Of a stretch of DNA of 64,000 nucleotides, positions 54,737-64,000 are shown one piece after another (position 1 is the stretch's first letter; every line of letters starts with the position of its first letter). The position numbers and the translations under genes were made by a program. Where the stretch lies: assembly GCA_015178975.1 (NCBI GenBank), contig WHVD01000008.1:1364001-1428000 (forward strand), read 5' to 3'. The notes beneath the pieces were generated by a model. It saw only the letters and a program-made list of their open reading frames with translations. It searched no databases and was not told the DNA's origin. The DNA comes from Hysterangium stoloniferum. Its lineage: Eukaryota > Basidiomycota > Agaricomycetes > Hysterangiales > Hysterangiaceae.

Positions 54737-55012
54737 GTGAGGCTTTCAAGGAGCGAAACCGACACGGACACTGAACATCTGGTGCGACAACCGTACGCCC
54801 TGCACTATGAGCTACTATCACCGCCCCAAACCAAGAAGCATAAAATGCCACAAGCCGAAAAGACCCAATCCGTAGTGGAAGTCAAGGTCAGCAAGCTGAA
54901 GAATGCCCAATGTTTACGGGTGGACAATACCACCCCTCGTCCACCAAAGTTGGTCAATTGCTTGCCGCCGATACATGAAGTTTGGAGAGAAGAAACCTGG
55001 AGAAATTGTTAG
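54737..55012 (+). CDS. Orphan ORF fragment, 91 residues
   Basis: An open frame with CpG retained: MRLSRSETDTDTEHLV, a basic segment with KKHKMPQAEKTQ, then VSKLKNAQCLRVDN and PIHEVWREETWRN. It stops where CpG-depleted gag-like sequence begins (about 55010), so it is probably the 5' remnant of a longer gene cut by an insertion or deletion. I recognise no domain. Confidence 0.35.
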   Translation: MRLSRSETDTDTEHLVRQPYALHYELLSPPQTKKHKMPQAEKTQSVVEVKVSKLKNAQCLRVDNTTPRPPKLVNCLPPIHEVWREETWRNC

Positions 55013-55079
55013 CTGCATGGCACACCCAATGATGGAGCTTCCACTCATGGCCTGGTACCAGGGTGATCAAACATGAATT

Positions 55080-55560
55080 GATACCCTCACCCTGGATTAG
55101 CACCTTGAAGAGCTTGCATCCATCACCCTTGAGAAAAGTTGGGCTCTCCTTATCAGGGAAAAGATCCTCACAACCCATCAAGGCAAAGAAAACTTTTTAG
55201 ACTGGAAGATTGAGATGGAAAGTCTCAATGTGCAATGTGATCCTCACCACATTGGCCAAACCCATTGCACTGTCTGCCACTACCTTGATGACACAGCATG
55301 AAGCTATTATAGACAGGGCATTGAAGCACAACCTCTTCATGAGGCCTGTTTCCTCAACAGAACTTATAGCATGGATCAGTGAAGTAAAAGAATGTGACAA
55401 GCACATTCACAAATGGCAAGAAATTGTTCAAGAGCAAACCCTTGTGAACAATACTGCTCACACTCTCCATCATAATGAAAGGAAAGATTTAGTATCCCAA
55501 CTTTCTGAACCCCCCCCCCCCCCTCAAATTATAATGCTGCCAATAAGACTCCTAGTGTCA
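55080..55560 (+). pseudogene. Decayed retroelement gag-like fragment
   Basis: Frames give SWALLIREKILTTHQGKENF and WKIEMESLNVQCD, then CHYLDDTA and, after stops, KDLVSQLSEPPPPP encoded partly by a 14-C tract at 55510-55523. The order suits a retrotransposon Gag, but no zinc knuckle or pol follows. CpG is depleted. Confidence 0.45.
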
Positions 55561-55567
55561 AACTGTT

Positions 55568-55861
55568 ACTGTAAGCTTGGGGCTTATAGAAGAAGATGAA
55601 TGGATCAAAGCAAACAAGAAATGGAACAAGGGACTGAAAGGAACTAAATGCAAAGTAACAGAAAGAATACTAAAGGGTTTGAGGTGGCAAGTAATGCATA
55701 CATGTAGAGCAGATAACAGGAGAGCATCAGGATGGGAGTGGAGCAGAATGACCAAAAGGATAATGTATAGTAAACAAAGTGATGGGATGCCACAGGTGGT
55801 GACATCATGGTTGGGGTGGGATCACAGTACGAGGAGTCTCGACTATGGTACTATGAAGTAG
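55568..55861 (-). repeat. Family C LTR fragment
   Basis: Landmarks AGGTGGCAAGTAATGCATAC and TGGAGCAGAATGACCAAAAGG correspond to 49040-49110 in the same orientation. Confidence 0.55.
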
Positions 55862-56877
55862 CTTTAGTAGAGGGTGTACATAGATATAAACTGGTGATAT
55901 AACTAGGCTTTCAGATGAGGGATCTACTCCTCATCTGAACTATATACTAGATTACATGGTCTGTGCACTGGTCTGTGCATTCTGAAGAATCCATATGGAT
56001 CTAAGACACATGATCTATCTAATAATACTATCATGGACACCATGAACTGGATAGATTCAAACAGTCACAAGACAAGATATGACATTATAACTAATTGTAC
56101 ATTATCATATTCTAACATATATATCTACAGGGAAGAATTTTCTGGAAGGCATTGGTAAGTAAATGAAGAAATATTACTGAAGCTATGTTAAGTATGTTCT
56201 AAGTATCCTATAATATGTCAGGTTGATTACCAACAAGATACTCTGAACTTCGCAATATACTTTAAGGACATCAGTTGATGTGTCGAAATCCTCCTGCTGC
56301 TACAAGAAGCAATTCTGCTGCGCTGTGATATGTTCTGTTGCTTGGCATACAAAGTGCGGAGAACCAGGTCGAGACATTCAGGTCATTGGTTAACTTGGAT
56401 TGAGAAATGAGAGGGAGGTGTTCAAGTGTGTATGTTGGAATCATGAGTTTAATGTGACATTTTATGGGAGCAGTAGACGATACTGGAATTTCATTCAAGG
56501 CTCAAAACTCTTGATACAATTATAAAATATCACAATTTATAACCAAAAGTAACATTCCATCTATGGCTCTGTGATGTATCAGCATCATCTCATAATTTTC
56601 TCTTAATTTTCTTTGAATTATTTAATATTTTCTCGAGTTTTTATTGTATTTTTATTATGTTTATTGTGAAAAATAGGCCTTATTCCTTTTAACTTCACAT
56701 AAATAATAGCATATATGGACTCATATTATGCTATTATTACTTAATTAATTTATTATAAATTTTAACTAATTATTTATATTTTATTTACTTAGTTATTACC
56801 TTTCAGCACATTGCTGCAGCCTAGTTTGCACATTTTTGGAGTCATGTGACTTATTAGATAAGCCTCCAGTGTCGGGA
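55862..56877. other. AT-rich stretch without recognisable gene
   Basis: From 56570 to 56800 it is strongly AT-rich. No repeat match or domain was noticed. A minus frame at 56271-56498 looks like chance. Confidence 0.4.
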
Positions 56878-56972
56878 TGTCACACAAGTCACGGATGTGA
56901 CTGCCCGAGTCACACAAGTCACGAATGTGACTACCCGTGTCACACAAGTCACGAATGTGACTACCCGAGTCA
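56878..56972. repeat. Three 30-bp hairpin repeats
   Basis: Three units of about 30 bp, each with GTCACACAAGTCAC, a short loop and GTGACTNCCCG. Each unit contains AGTCAC/GTGACT as a perfect 6-bp inverted repeat around GGAT or GAAT. On the minus strand the repeat stays in frame (GSHIRDLCD three times) inside an open frame 57079-56789, which may be coincidence. Confidence 0.85.
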
Positions 56973-57360
56973 TTATTAGATTCCGCCGACTCATTGCTTG
57001 CTTCCGTCCCAGGACCGTGGCCTTGAACCTTCATGTTCAAGCAAGAGGTTAGAACCCTTGTCTCAGAGAAGGGAATCACATGATAAATAAAGGGTAAATA
57101 ATGAGTAGAATATGAGGATTATGATCTAACTAATGACCTCATAAACTAAATAGTTAGCTAATCGTTGAGTTATCAAAATGTATATAAGGAGGGCCAAGTT
57201 TCCAATAAAATCATCTATCACACACATATTTTACAGTACAGCACAGAAGCTTACCTCATCATCCTAAGGACAATAATAGCCTTAGTCTGATACACTCACT
57301 GCAAGCACTTACACTTGCAGCATCTTGAATCTTTGTCAGCAACTCTTGGACTTAGCTAAT
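56973..57360 (+). repeat. LTR-like sequence interrupted by a solo LTR
   Basis: TATATAAGGAGGGCC at about 57181 and CCAATAAAATC near 57203 look like an LTR promoter and polyadenylation region. The sequence continues at 58085 after the solo LTR. Confidence 0.45.
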
Positions 57361-58084
57361 TGTTAAGAACTAAAAACTGACTAATGTCGGTGGCCGACGG
57401 GGACCGATCGGGAGGACTTGGCTTCAGCTTATGTGCTGCGCCCTCGCAAATATCCGTAGGTTGTCCTTAAATTTCGGACAGGCGAAGACTAAATCCTAAG
57501 GAGAACCTTTCGGCGAGATACCGATCGGAACCGAAGGACAAGTCAAGTGTCGGGCCAAGGGATCAGGGCCGAGAGTGGGTGAGTGCACGCGAAGGTGGAA
57601 GGGGGATTCTTCTAGTATGAGACTGCTACAGACGTATGAGGGTATTCTGAGTCGATATTCTGATTGCCTCGTAACTACGATTACAGCGGGTTCATATACA
57701 AGTAACAGGCGTCTGGAAAATACTAATGGGGAGAAGGGCGGAACACGGTATTAACAATAAGCTTGACTAGGAACGGGAAGTTTATGATTAGTTCGGAGGC
57801 CGATGATAACCGAGAGTGGGATTACGATAAAAGGAAATGGTTCAAGGACTACCAATATAGATAGACATATGCGAAACATAAGATTGAACGGATCAACATA
57901 ATAAAAGGGGACGTATCAAAGTTTGACCAGACAATATGAGTTATTTTGACGTGGGCGTAAATGGAGTTTGATCTTCGCGAAACATTCTTCAGCTTCGAGG
58001 CCGATGGTTTCCGAGAGGATGACTTGAAACGTTGACAAGTGGCAATAACCTCGGGGCCGATAGGGTTGCGACACGGTCGTAACA
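57361..58084 (+). mobile_element. Solo LTR, family A, 724 bp
   Basis: TGTTAAGAAC...GGTCGTAACA, flanked by CTAAT at 57356-57360 and 58085-58089. It aligns along its length with the reverse of 47352-48071. Near its start are two inverted repeats: GTCGG-TGG-CCGAC at 57387-57399 and the hairpin motif at 57413-57449. No internal region is present. CpG is preserved. Confidence 0.93.
57413..57449 (+). other. Hairpin motif, reference copy of an 11-copy set
   Basis: GAGGACTTGGCTTCAGC, TTATGT, GCTGCGCCCTCGCA. It can fold as GGC-tt-CAGC-ttatgt-GCTG-c-GCC. Other copies: 10671-10706, 35199-35233, 48640-48673, 59946-59980, 62457-62493, 62659-62693 (plus); 15852-15886, 18151-18183, 35411-35443, 47985-48020 (minus). 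Confidence 0.85.
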
Positions 58085-58655
58085 CTAATCATCTAAGTTC
58101 CCCAGCCTCACAGCTACCCTTTAGGCTTATTAATTAGATAATAAACCTAATAAGTATCTAAGTATCCTTACTGAAATCCCTGCCAATACTAGATTACTCA
58201 AGGCCCAGCCCTAAGTTTATTGAATTAATCAAGTACAAGCACTTAGATAATCCAATACATATTATTTTCTCTATTAATAAATTATTTAACACCTTGTTAA
58301 ATAACTATTAATAGTTACAAATAAGCATACAAGAATCCGAAGCTCTTATATCAAGTCTCTGCCAAGTTACTGTGCATATATTCAGCTTCCAGCCCCTATT
58401 CTCAAGGAATAGTTATTTTATTTGCTAAAAGAGTCATATATTGTTCTTTTGAACCTTTCAATAATCAAAATAAGCATTGATTTGAGTTGTTTAAGCTTAA
58501 TAGTGCAGCTCATTAATCTATCAGTATTTAAATTACTGGACCTTTGCTTATTTTATTGTTGAAGCTCTGTGACACTATAGCATATATTGAGCTATCTAAG
58601 AGAATCCCCTGAATACATTACAGGCTCTTAGCATATAAACTATGTTCTCGTTATA
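58085..58655. repeat. Right part of the interrupted LTR-like sequence
   Basis: AT-rich, no gene. TTAATTAGATAATAAACC and similar runs predominate. It continues the sequence left of the solo LTR. Confidence 0.4.
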
Positions 58656-59800
58656 CTCCAGGTCATAAAACAAGCTGTATTACTTCCATTCCACCTATCC
58701 TGGGGGGAGCTCTCCTCACTGACAAGGAATACTAGGTTCATGCGGGTGTCAAGCACAACTTCCTCAGGCTTGAAAATGCTGTCTCCTCCCACCCACATCG
58801 CTTCCCAACTAGCCGGGGAATTCATAAAGTCACTAGGATGTTTTAGAAAGTTCCCACCCACCTTGGTCCAGTTTTAATGGGTCCCAGTGGGTTTCCTGGG
58901 CCTAACCAAACTCCCCCAGCTGACTGATGAGGAAAGGAAGCTTCTCCTATGTAGATCATGAGGGATGCACTTGCTATCACATCTTCTGTCCAGGATATCA
59001 CTCAGACACTTGTCCAATGAAAGTCAATAATTCATAGCCTCTTACAAAGCACTCATGGTATTGATGGCCTGAGTAGCCACACCCCACAGCACTGCTGGTC
59101 TCACCATAGCAAAGATTGAAGAATATCTAGATGAGGACACTGACATGTGCATCCCCCCACATCATATTTCCCCTTCATGGTCCTGCATCTCTATTCAGTA
59201 GAGCTCACAGGACCTCTTGTTTCTGACTTTCCCCTTCCAATGGGAGCACTTCTTGACATCAGTTGTCATTCTACAGTGATTAGTGACACCTTGGAGTCAC
59301 AACTAGGCCTCTGTCAATTTCCCCTACCTATAGAGTAAAATAACCTGTTGTTACTGTCACAAACACCTTTGAGGTGCAGAGAATTTGTGAAATTACAAGT
59401 TACCTCAGGAAGAAGGATGTGGTAGCCAGGGGTTTTTAGGGCTAAAGTAAATGTTGGGTTACCTGTACCACTCATCCTCAGAATGCCATTTCTTTCCTCC
59501 CATAATGTTGTGACTGACACTGCTGAGTGAACAGTGTATTATAAAAGGCTTGGTTATAATCCTGTCAACCCAAAAATCCCAAGTTAGGTACAACACAAAC
59601 CAGGCCAACAGGCTGACCTACACCAAGCAAGGCTGCATTGGAGCCACTACTGGCAGGATACCTGTTACTAGCACCCATCATGGCAGCAGTATGTGAACAC
59701 ATTGAGATGCCTTCCAAGAAACATTGGCAAGACACCTTTGCTGGTTGGATTCCACTACAATTTCCTGATACAGTAGACATAACCACACACATCTACCATC
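58656..59800 (+). pseudogene. Decayed gypsy-type pol fragment (protease region)
   Basis: A protease-like segment is readable near 59247-59540: LLDISCHSTVISDTLESQLG, then FPLPIE, LRCREFVKLQVTSGRR, AKVNVGLPVP and ILRMPFLSS. The D-I-S/G-C start replaces the usual DSG(A/C). The upstream part (58660-59140) holds weak similarity to coding sequence but no motif I trust. CpG is nearly absent. The RT scrap at 61950-62290 is probably from a related element. Confidence 0.55.
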
Positions 59801-59809
59801 CAGGAAATC

Positions 59810-60742
59810 TACCTGGGTTTTCCAGTAAATAATCTAAGAGCTTTCTGGAAATGGTCCAGGTATTCCCTGGGAGATAGTCTGGGGAATAGTCCACAGAGTA
59901 TCTGGGAAATGGTCTGGGGGATATTGGAATATTACCAGGGTGCAAGAAGGACTTGGCTTCAGCTTATGTGCTGCACATACACACATTTGGGAGTCCTTAT
60001 TTCAACTTAACAGATGATTACATAAAAGGTATAGCTACCCAGGGTTCTGAAGAGTTCCAGACATCAAGTGGACAGAAAGAGCAAAGGAGTAGATTAGACT
60101 AATTTGAGATTCAAACTGGGGAGTAAGTACATGACTATGAAAGACTATATACTGTAGTTGTTCCAATAATTGTACTACAAATCTGGGAGTATAATAAAAC
60201 CTATTTGGAAATGTTTCCAAACTAAGCATATAATAACAAGTCAGATAAATGAGGAACAAGGATGGGGACAGATCAGGGAATAAGGGACACAGATATCCAA
60301 TATTATTTGGAAATGGATCCTAACACTATAATGATTAAGTGTGCATATTTTGGAAAGCCACAGGTTCCAGGTAAGTCAGAACATTGGCCTAGAGAATGTG
60401 ACAATTGACAAGGATGATTGAGTGAAGGTTGGGTCATGGATTAAAGAAGTATCTAGAACAAACACAGGGAGTCTGACCAGAGTTCATGTTGGGAAATAAC
60501 CAATGACATGTAGAGATATCAACTGTCAAAGGGCAGAACCCATTGGGTTCTGGGTCATAACAGGATTGTCTAGTCAAGGGCAGAATATCAGAACAGGATT
60601 TGAGTCAAAGGGTACTTGAGGGATGAGGGTTTGGTTCTGGTGGATTCCATATTTTGACACTAGTCCAGGAGATGGTTCATAACCTGATATTGTATCCAGA
60701 AAATACTCCATGGAGTTTCCAGGAACAAATCTTCACACATAT
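59810..60742 (+). repeat. Family B LTR, most complete copy
   Basis: Runs from CTGGGTTTTCCAGTAAATAA through the hairpin motif (59946-59980), GAGTAAGTACATGAC (60122) and GAGGAACAAGGATGGGGACA (60252) to AACAAATCTTCACA. The reverse strand therefore begins TGTGAAGAT, an LTR-like TG end. No target duplication was identified. The same sequence makes both arms of the inverted repeat at 14530-15790. Confidence 0.7.
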
Positions 60743-60751
60743 GCCTTGTTA

Positions 60752-61130
60752 GGATCCCTATCTTGTTGGACCCCCACAACTTGTTTTTACCCTCATAACC
60801 ATGTGACACCCCACTATCAGTCCTGACCATGGTATCACTGCCTGTGGCATCCTAACACCTGTTTTTCTGTAGATTACCTTTTTGGTCATTCCATCCCATC
60901 GCTGTCCCAATGCTCTCCCATCACCCATTCTACATGTAAAGTTTATTTCCCATCTCACAACTTTCATAATACTTGTGTTTCATCACATTTAGCTTTAGCT
61001 TGATTCTTGTTCTTTTTTCCTCCTTCCCTTGCCCCATCACAACTTCTCACTTCCTTGATCAGCTTTCCAATCATCCATTACATTGTTGTATAAAAAATAA
61101 TACAGATAACTAATATACAATGGAGAGATT
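60752..61130 (+). repeat. Family C LTR fragment
   Basis: Starts TGTTAGGATCCC and continues through GGACCCCCACAACTTG, CCTTTTTGGTCATTCC and CCATTCTACATGTAAA, in the order seen at 35439. Confidence 0.6.
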
Positions 61131-61945
61131 TTCTGACCAAGGTCCTTCAATTTTCTCTTTGCCCTTTTATTCCTTTCTTCATTAAACTATGATTAAACTA
61201 TGACCTATGAATGAAATCACATATGACATTGAAATGAGACAAGTTGAATGCAAGTTGAATGTTCATCGAATAAATTCAAGGTGTTGAAGATGTTGAATAG
61301 AAAGTTGAGTCAGAGTTTTTGTCGAAGATAAATCAATCTGTTGAAGATGAGTCAAAGAGTTGTCAAAGGTTATTTTTGTGACAATTTTGTGACTGTGACT
61401 GTTGTGACAGTATGTTGAATCAAGTAGAAATTTGTTCAGATTGACAGACCTACATATTCCAATGCAATACATATGTATTCAGAGATGTCAATGACATACA
61501 TGCATGAAATGGACCATTTAAAAGGATATGCTTTTTAAAAGTCTTAATGTTTTAATCTACTAAACTCTTTTATAATCTATTCCAAGTCCTAAAAGATGCT
61601 TTGTTTCATAATATACAAACTATGTTTGAATCAAATTCCAGATGTTTAAATGACCTTTAGAGTAGATTAAAATTTGATATACATAATAGTTTTCAGATAT
61701 CCTCCTCAAGTCTCTCTCTCTCTATACATATCTATCTTACATAATGTTGTAACCTTTGACATAATTATTTATGTACTTCTGTGTCCTATATGTGCCTCAC
61801 ACTTTATCAACAGGGAAAATTAATACTTCATTGAATGAGGCTTCTGGACTCAATTTAATAGAATAATATTTGATTGTTATTTGACTTTGTCGAGTGAAAT
61901 TCAATTCATGTCAAGCAGGGCACATACATACAACCATCCTCTTCA
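61131..61945. repeat. AT-rich repeat, shares a segment with 2625-2785
   Basis: The shared segment is at about 61765-61915 (CTTCTGTGTCCTA ... ATTAATACTTCATTGAATGAG). The region 61240-61450 is rich in GTTGAA and GTTGAAGAT repeats. No gene is present. Confidence 0.5.
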
Positions 61946-61949
61946 GAAC

Positions 61950-62290
61950 ACATCTCCCCAGCTTTCTGCATTCCAAATACTGCAATTGTGCCTGTGTTTG
62001 ACATCCCACCATGGTGGGTAAATGACTCTCATGAACTAAATCAAAACACCATCCATGACAAGTACACCCTCACTTGGGTGAATGACATCCTTTCATACTG
62101 CAGCCAAGGGACAATCTTTGGAACATTAAACATGACCAATTCCTTCTTCCAAACCAGGGTACATCTAGATGACATACATACACCTTACAGCTATGCACAC
62201 CCCTTGGGGACTCTATGAGTAGACTATGATGCCCATTGGAGGCTGCAATGCACCATCCACACATCACAGAGTTTCAAAAATGGGATTACA
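61950..62290 (+). pseudogene. Gypsy RT fragment
   Basis: The frame 61988-62218 encodes ELNQNTIHDKYTLTWVNDIL, then GTIFGTLNMTNSFFQTRVH and DDIHTPYSYAHPLGTL. This is the RT palm region with the first catalytic Asp changed to Asn (LNMTNSFFQ for a usual L/I-D-M-T). The DD motif is beyond the break. CpG is depleted. Confidence 0.75.
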
Positions 62291-62329
62291 AAGAGTGATG
62301 AAAGAGTGAAATGGAACAAACAAGGAATA

Positions 62330-63184
62330 GATCAAAGTGTTAAGTGCAGGAAATCTAACCAGGCTTTTTGGTGAATATTCTGAAGACTTTCCAGAAATAG
62401 TCCATGGAGTTTTCAGGAAATCATTTGGGGGGTATTGGAATATTACCATAGTACAAGAAGGACTTGACTTTAGCTTTTGTGCTGTGCCCTCACATGATTG
62501 TCAGGTAATAACTTCAAACAGGTATTGGTCCAGACACTCTGAGGAGTCTGAGAATACATGAGAGAACCAGAAGTCAGAAGGCCCAAGGGCTCTGAGAATA
62601 TGTGGGTGAGGACAAGTAGTCAGATAACACAAAAGGAGATTAAGCTGCAGAGTATGAGAAGGACTTGGCTCAGCTTATGTGCTGTGCCCTCACACACACA
62701 TTTAGGTGTCCTTATTTCAAGTTGACAGATGTCTAAATGAGAGGTGTAGATAACTGGAGTTCCAAGGAGTTCTGGATATTGAGTCTACAGAAGGAACAAA
62801 GGAGTAGATCAGACTAAGTTGAGACTAATTCAAGATTTCAAACTGGAGAGTAAGTACATGATATGGGAAACTATATGGTTGTTTCAATAATTGTACTACA
62901 AATATGAGAGCATAATAAAACATATTTGGAAATGTTTCCAAGATAGGTATATAGCAAACAAGTGAAGGAAAATTGATAAATGAGGAACAAGGACCAGGAC
63001 AGATCAAGGAATAAGTGCAGAACAGTAAGCAAGTGAAAATATTCAAGGGGTCTGTGAAGATCCATTCCCAGAAACTCCACAGAGTATTTTCTGGATACAA
63101 TATCATGTTATGAACCACCTTCTGGACTAGTGTCAAAATCTGTAATTCACTGGAACCCAACCCTCATCCCTCAAGTACCCTTTG
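62330..63184. repeat. Family B LTR fragments in opposite orientations
   Basis: Hairpin motif copies lie at 62457-62493 and 62659-62693. Forward family B sequence runs about 62700-63055 (GAGTAAGTACATGA at 62848), then TGTGAAGATCCATTCC starts a reversed terminal piece to 63184. This repeats, in shorter form, the head-to-head arrangement at 15036-15060. Confidence 0.65.
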
Positions 63185-63430
63185 TGTTACAACTGTGTCA
63201 CCACCCGATGGTCCCCGATGATATTATTGTCCATCTGTGTCTCAAGTTACTGGCCAAGGTCATCGTATCAGAAACCGTCAGTATACTGACACTGACGTAT
63301 ACCCTCACAGCGATCAAACCCCATTTACGCCCCTGTCAAGTTATACTTGTACTATCTGGTTATGCTTTGATACATCCCTTTTTATTATGCTGATCCATTC
63401 TACTCTATGTTTCACATATGCCCATATACA
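63185..63430 (-). repeat. Family A LTR fragment
   Basis: The plus strand starts TGTTACAACTGTG and follows the order of 47352-47600: CGATCAAACCCCATTTACGC, TTTGATACAT, TTTTTATTATG. It is more diverged than the complete copies and is cut at TA (63429-63430) by a Tc1 element. Confidence 0.75.
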
Positions 63431-64000
63431 GTGAGGGACAAAACCCTTCCAATGATTTTTAGTTGTGCAAAGATTCTTGAATAACTCAAGAACTACTGTA
63501 GATACAGACCTGAAATTTGGAGGTTGCTTAGGTCTATATGTTATCTATATTCCCTTAAAATATTATGACATAAGCATTAGTATTTCACACACTATAAATA
63601 AAACACTAATAAAATCACCTTGGAAGGGTTTTGTCCCTGGTATAAAAAAAATACAAATTAAACAATCTAGTACTTGGTATAGCCTCCCTTGGCCTTCAAA
63701 ACAGCCTCAAACCTTCTGGGCATACTCTCTATCAAGTTCTGACAAGTAGAGGCAGGGATCTTCTCCCACTCTGTCTGAACCCTCTCCCACAACTCATGAA
63801 TACTCTTGGGTGCCACCCAGCCTCCTTTTGAGGTAATACCAGAGGTGTTCAATTGGATTAAGGTCAGCAGACTGAGGTGGCCATACTATGACCACAAATC
63901 CATTGTCTTTAAACCAATTGGTGGCCTTTTTGCTCTTGTGTTTGGGGTCATTGTCTTGCTGAAAGACCACATTCCCTGTGTTCTTGCCATAATACTCCAT
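63431..64000 (-). mobile_element. Tc1 element, one end, runs off the window
   Basis: It starts CAGTGAGGGACAAAACCCTTCC after a TA. An inverted inner copy CTTGGAAGGGTTTTGTCCCT lies near 63620-63641, so the terminal region spans about 213 bp (63431-63643), as in the element at 16386. The transposase follows on the minus strand and the other end is outside the window. Confidence 0.88.
63667..64000 (-). pseudogene. Tc1 transposase C-terminal part
   Basis: Minus-strand frames give VVFQQDNDPKHKSKKA, then QSADLNPIEHLWYYLKRRLG (second Asp and Glu of the DD34E triad), a one-base shift near 63830, and ELWERVQTEWEKI to KAKGGYTKY at the end. Upstream catalytic sequence lies outside the window. Confidence 0.85.

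Noticed and set aside
56789..57079. Minus-strand protein with triple GSHIRDLCD repeat
   Set aside because: The repeat is a 30-bp palindromic unit and stays in frame because 30 is divisible by three. There is no other coding evidence.

Overview
The window looks like a transposon-dense stretch of a fungal genome, most likely a basidiomycete of the Agaricomycetes. The evidence is two host genes with nine short exons and introns of about 47-75 nt, chromodomain Ty3/gypsy elements, a DIRS-like tyrosine-recombinase retroelement and Tc1 elements. The species cannot be named from sequence alone. I see no rRNA, tRNA, CRISPR or bacterial feature.

Host content is small. One family of secreted FAD-linked (BBE-type) oxidoreductases appears as a 3' end at 1-436, as two apparently intact genes at 20207-22370 and 52035-54208 with almost identical exon lengths, and as a strongly decayed, more divergent relative at 1098-2175. 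The two intact genes share about 330 bp of upstream sequence. Everything between these islands is nested mobile DNA.

Layout: 1-2200, oxidoreductase end, Tc1 scrap, oxidoreductase pseudogene. 2200-3960, LTR-like and tandem repeats. 3977-8720, DIRS-like element (Gag with CCHC-CCCH-CCHC fingers, RT-RNase H, tyrosine recombinase). 8720-12545, second recombinase scrap, then a Tc1 copy split by a solo LTR carrying a 25-unit 16-bp minisatellite. 12545-16385, scraps of copia and gypsy elements and a large inverted repeat. 16386-17989, nearly complete Tc1 with TA duplications. 17992-19870, LTR debris. 19870-22440, oxidoreductase gene 2. 22445-23660, antisense gypsy gag scrap. 23715-35159, complete 11.4-kb chromovirus with LTRs, ATGAG duplications, a single gag-pol frame and an extra 3' ORF region. 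35165-41147, older gypsy remnants including a second copy of that extra ORF. 41148-48582, CpG-depleted chromovirus with a truncated Tc1 inside its RT and a solo LTR inside its 3' LTR. 48583-51700, LTR debris and an unassigned CpG-rich stretch. 51708-54208, oxidoreductase gene 3. 54209-64000, LTR debris, a third complete solo LTR, scraps of gypsy protease and RT, and the start of another Tc1 on the minus strand.

One process explains most of the decay: C-to-T change at CpG. In the young chromovirus, 14 of the 15 substitutions I count between its two LTRs are CpG/TpG or CpG/CpA pairs, and 12 of the 13 in-frame stops in gag-pol are TGA, mostly where Arg (CGA) is expected. The same CGA-to-TGA signature breaks the tyrosine recombinase (8147) and the Tc1 transposase (17339). 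The older elements have lost nearly all CpG, whereas the oxidoreductase genes keep theirs. The observations I rate highest are the extra gypsy 3' ORF conserved in two diverged elements, a hairpin-capable motif of about 35 bp present 11 times in unrelated-looking LTRs, and Tc1 terminal regions of about 213 bp bounded by inverted copies of the end motif.
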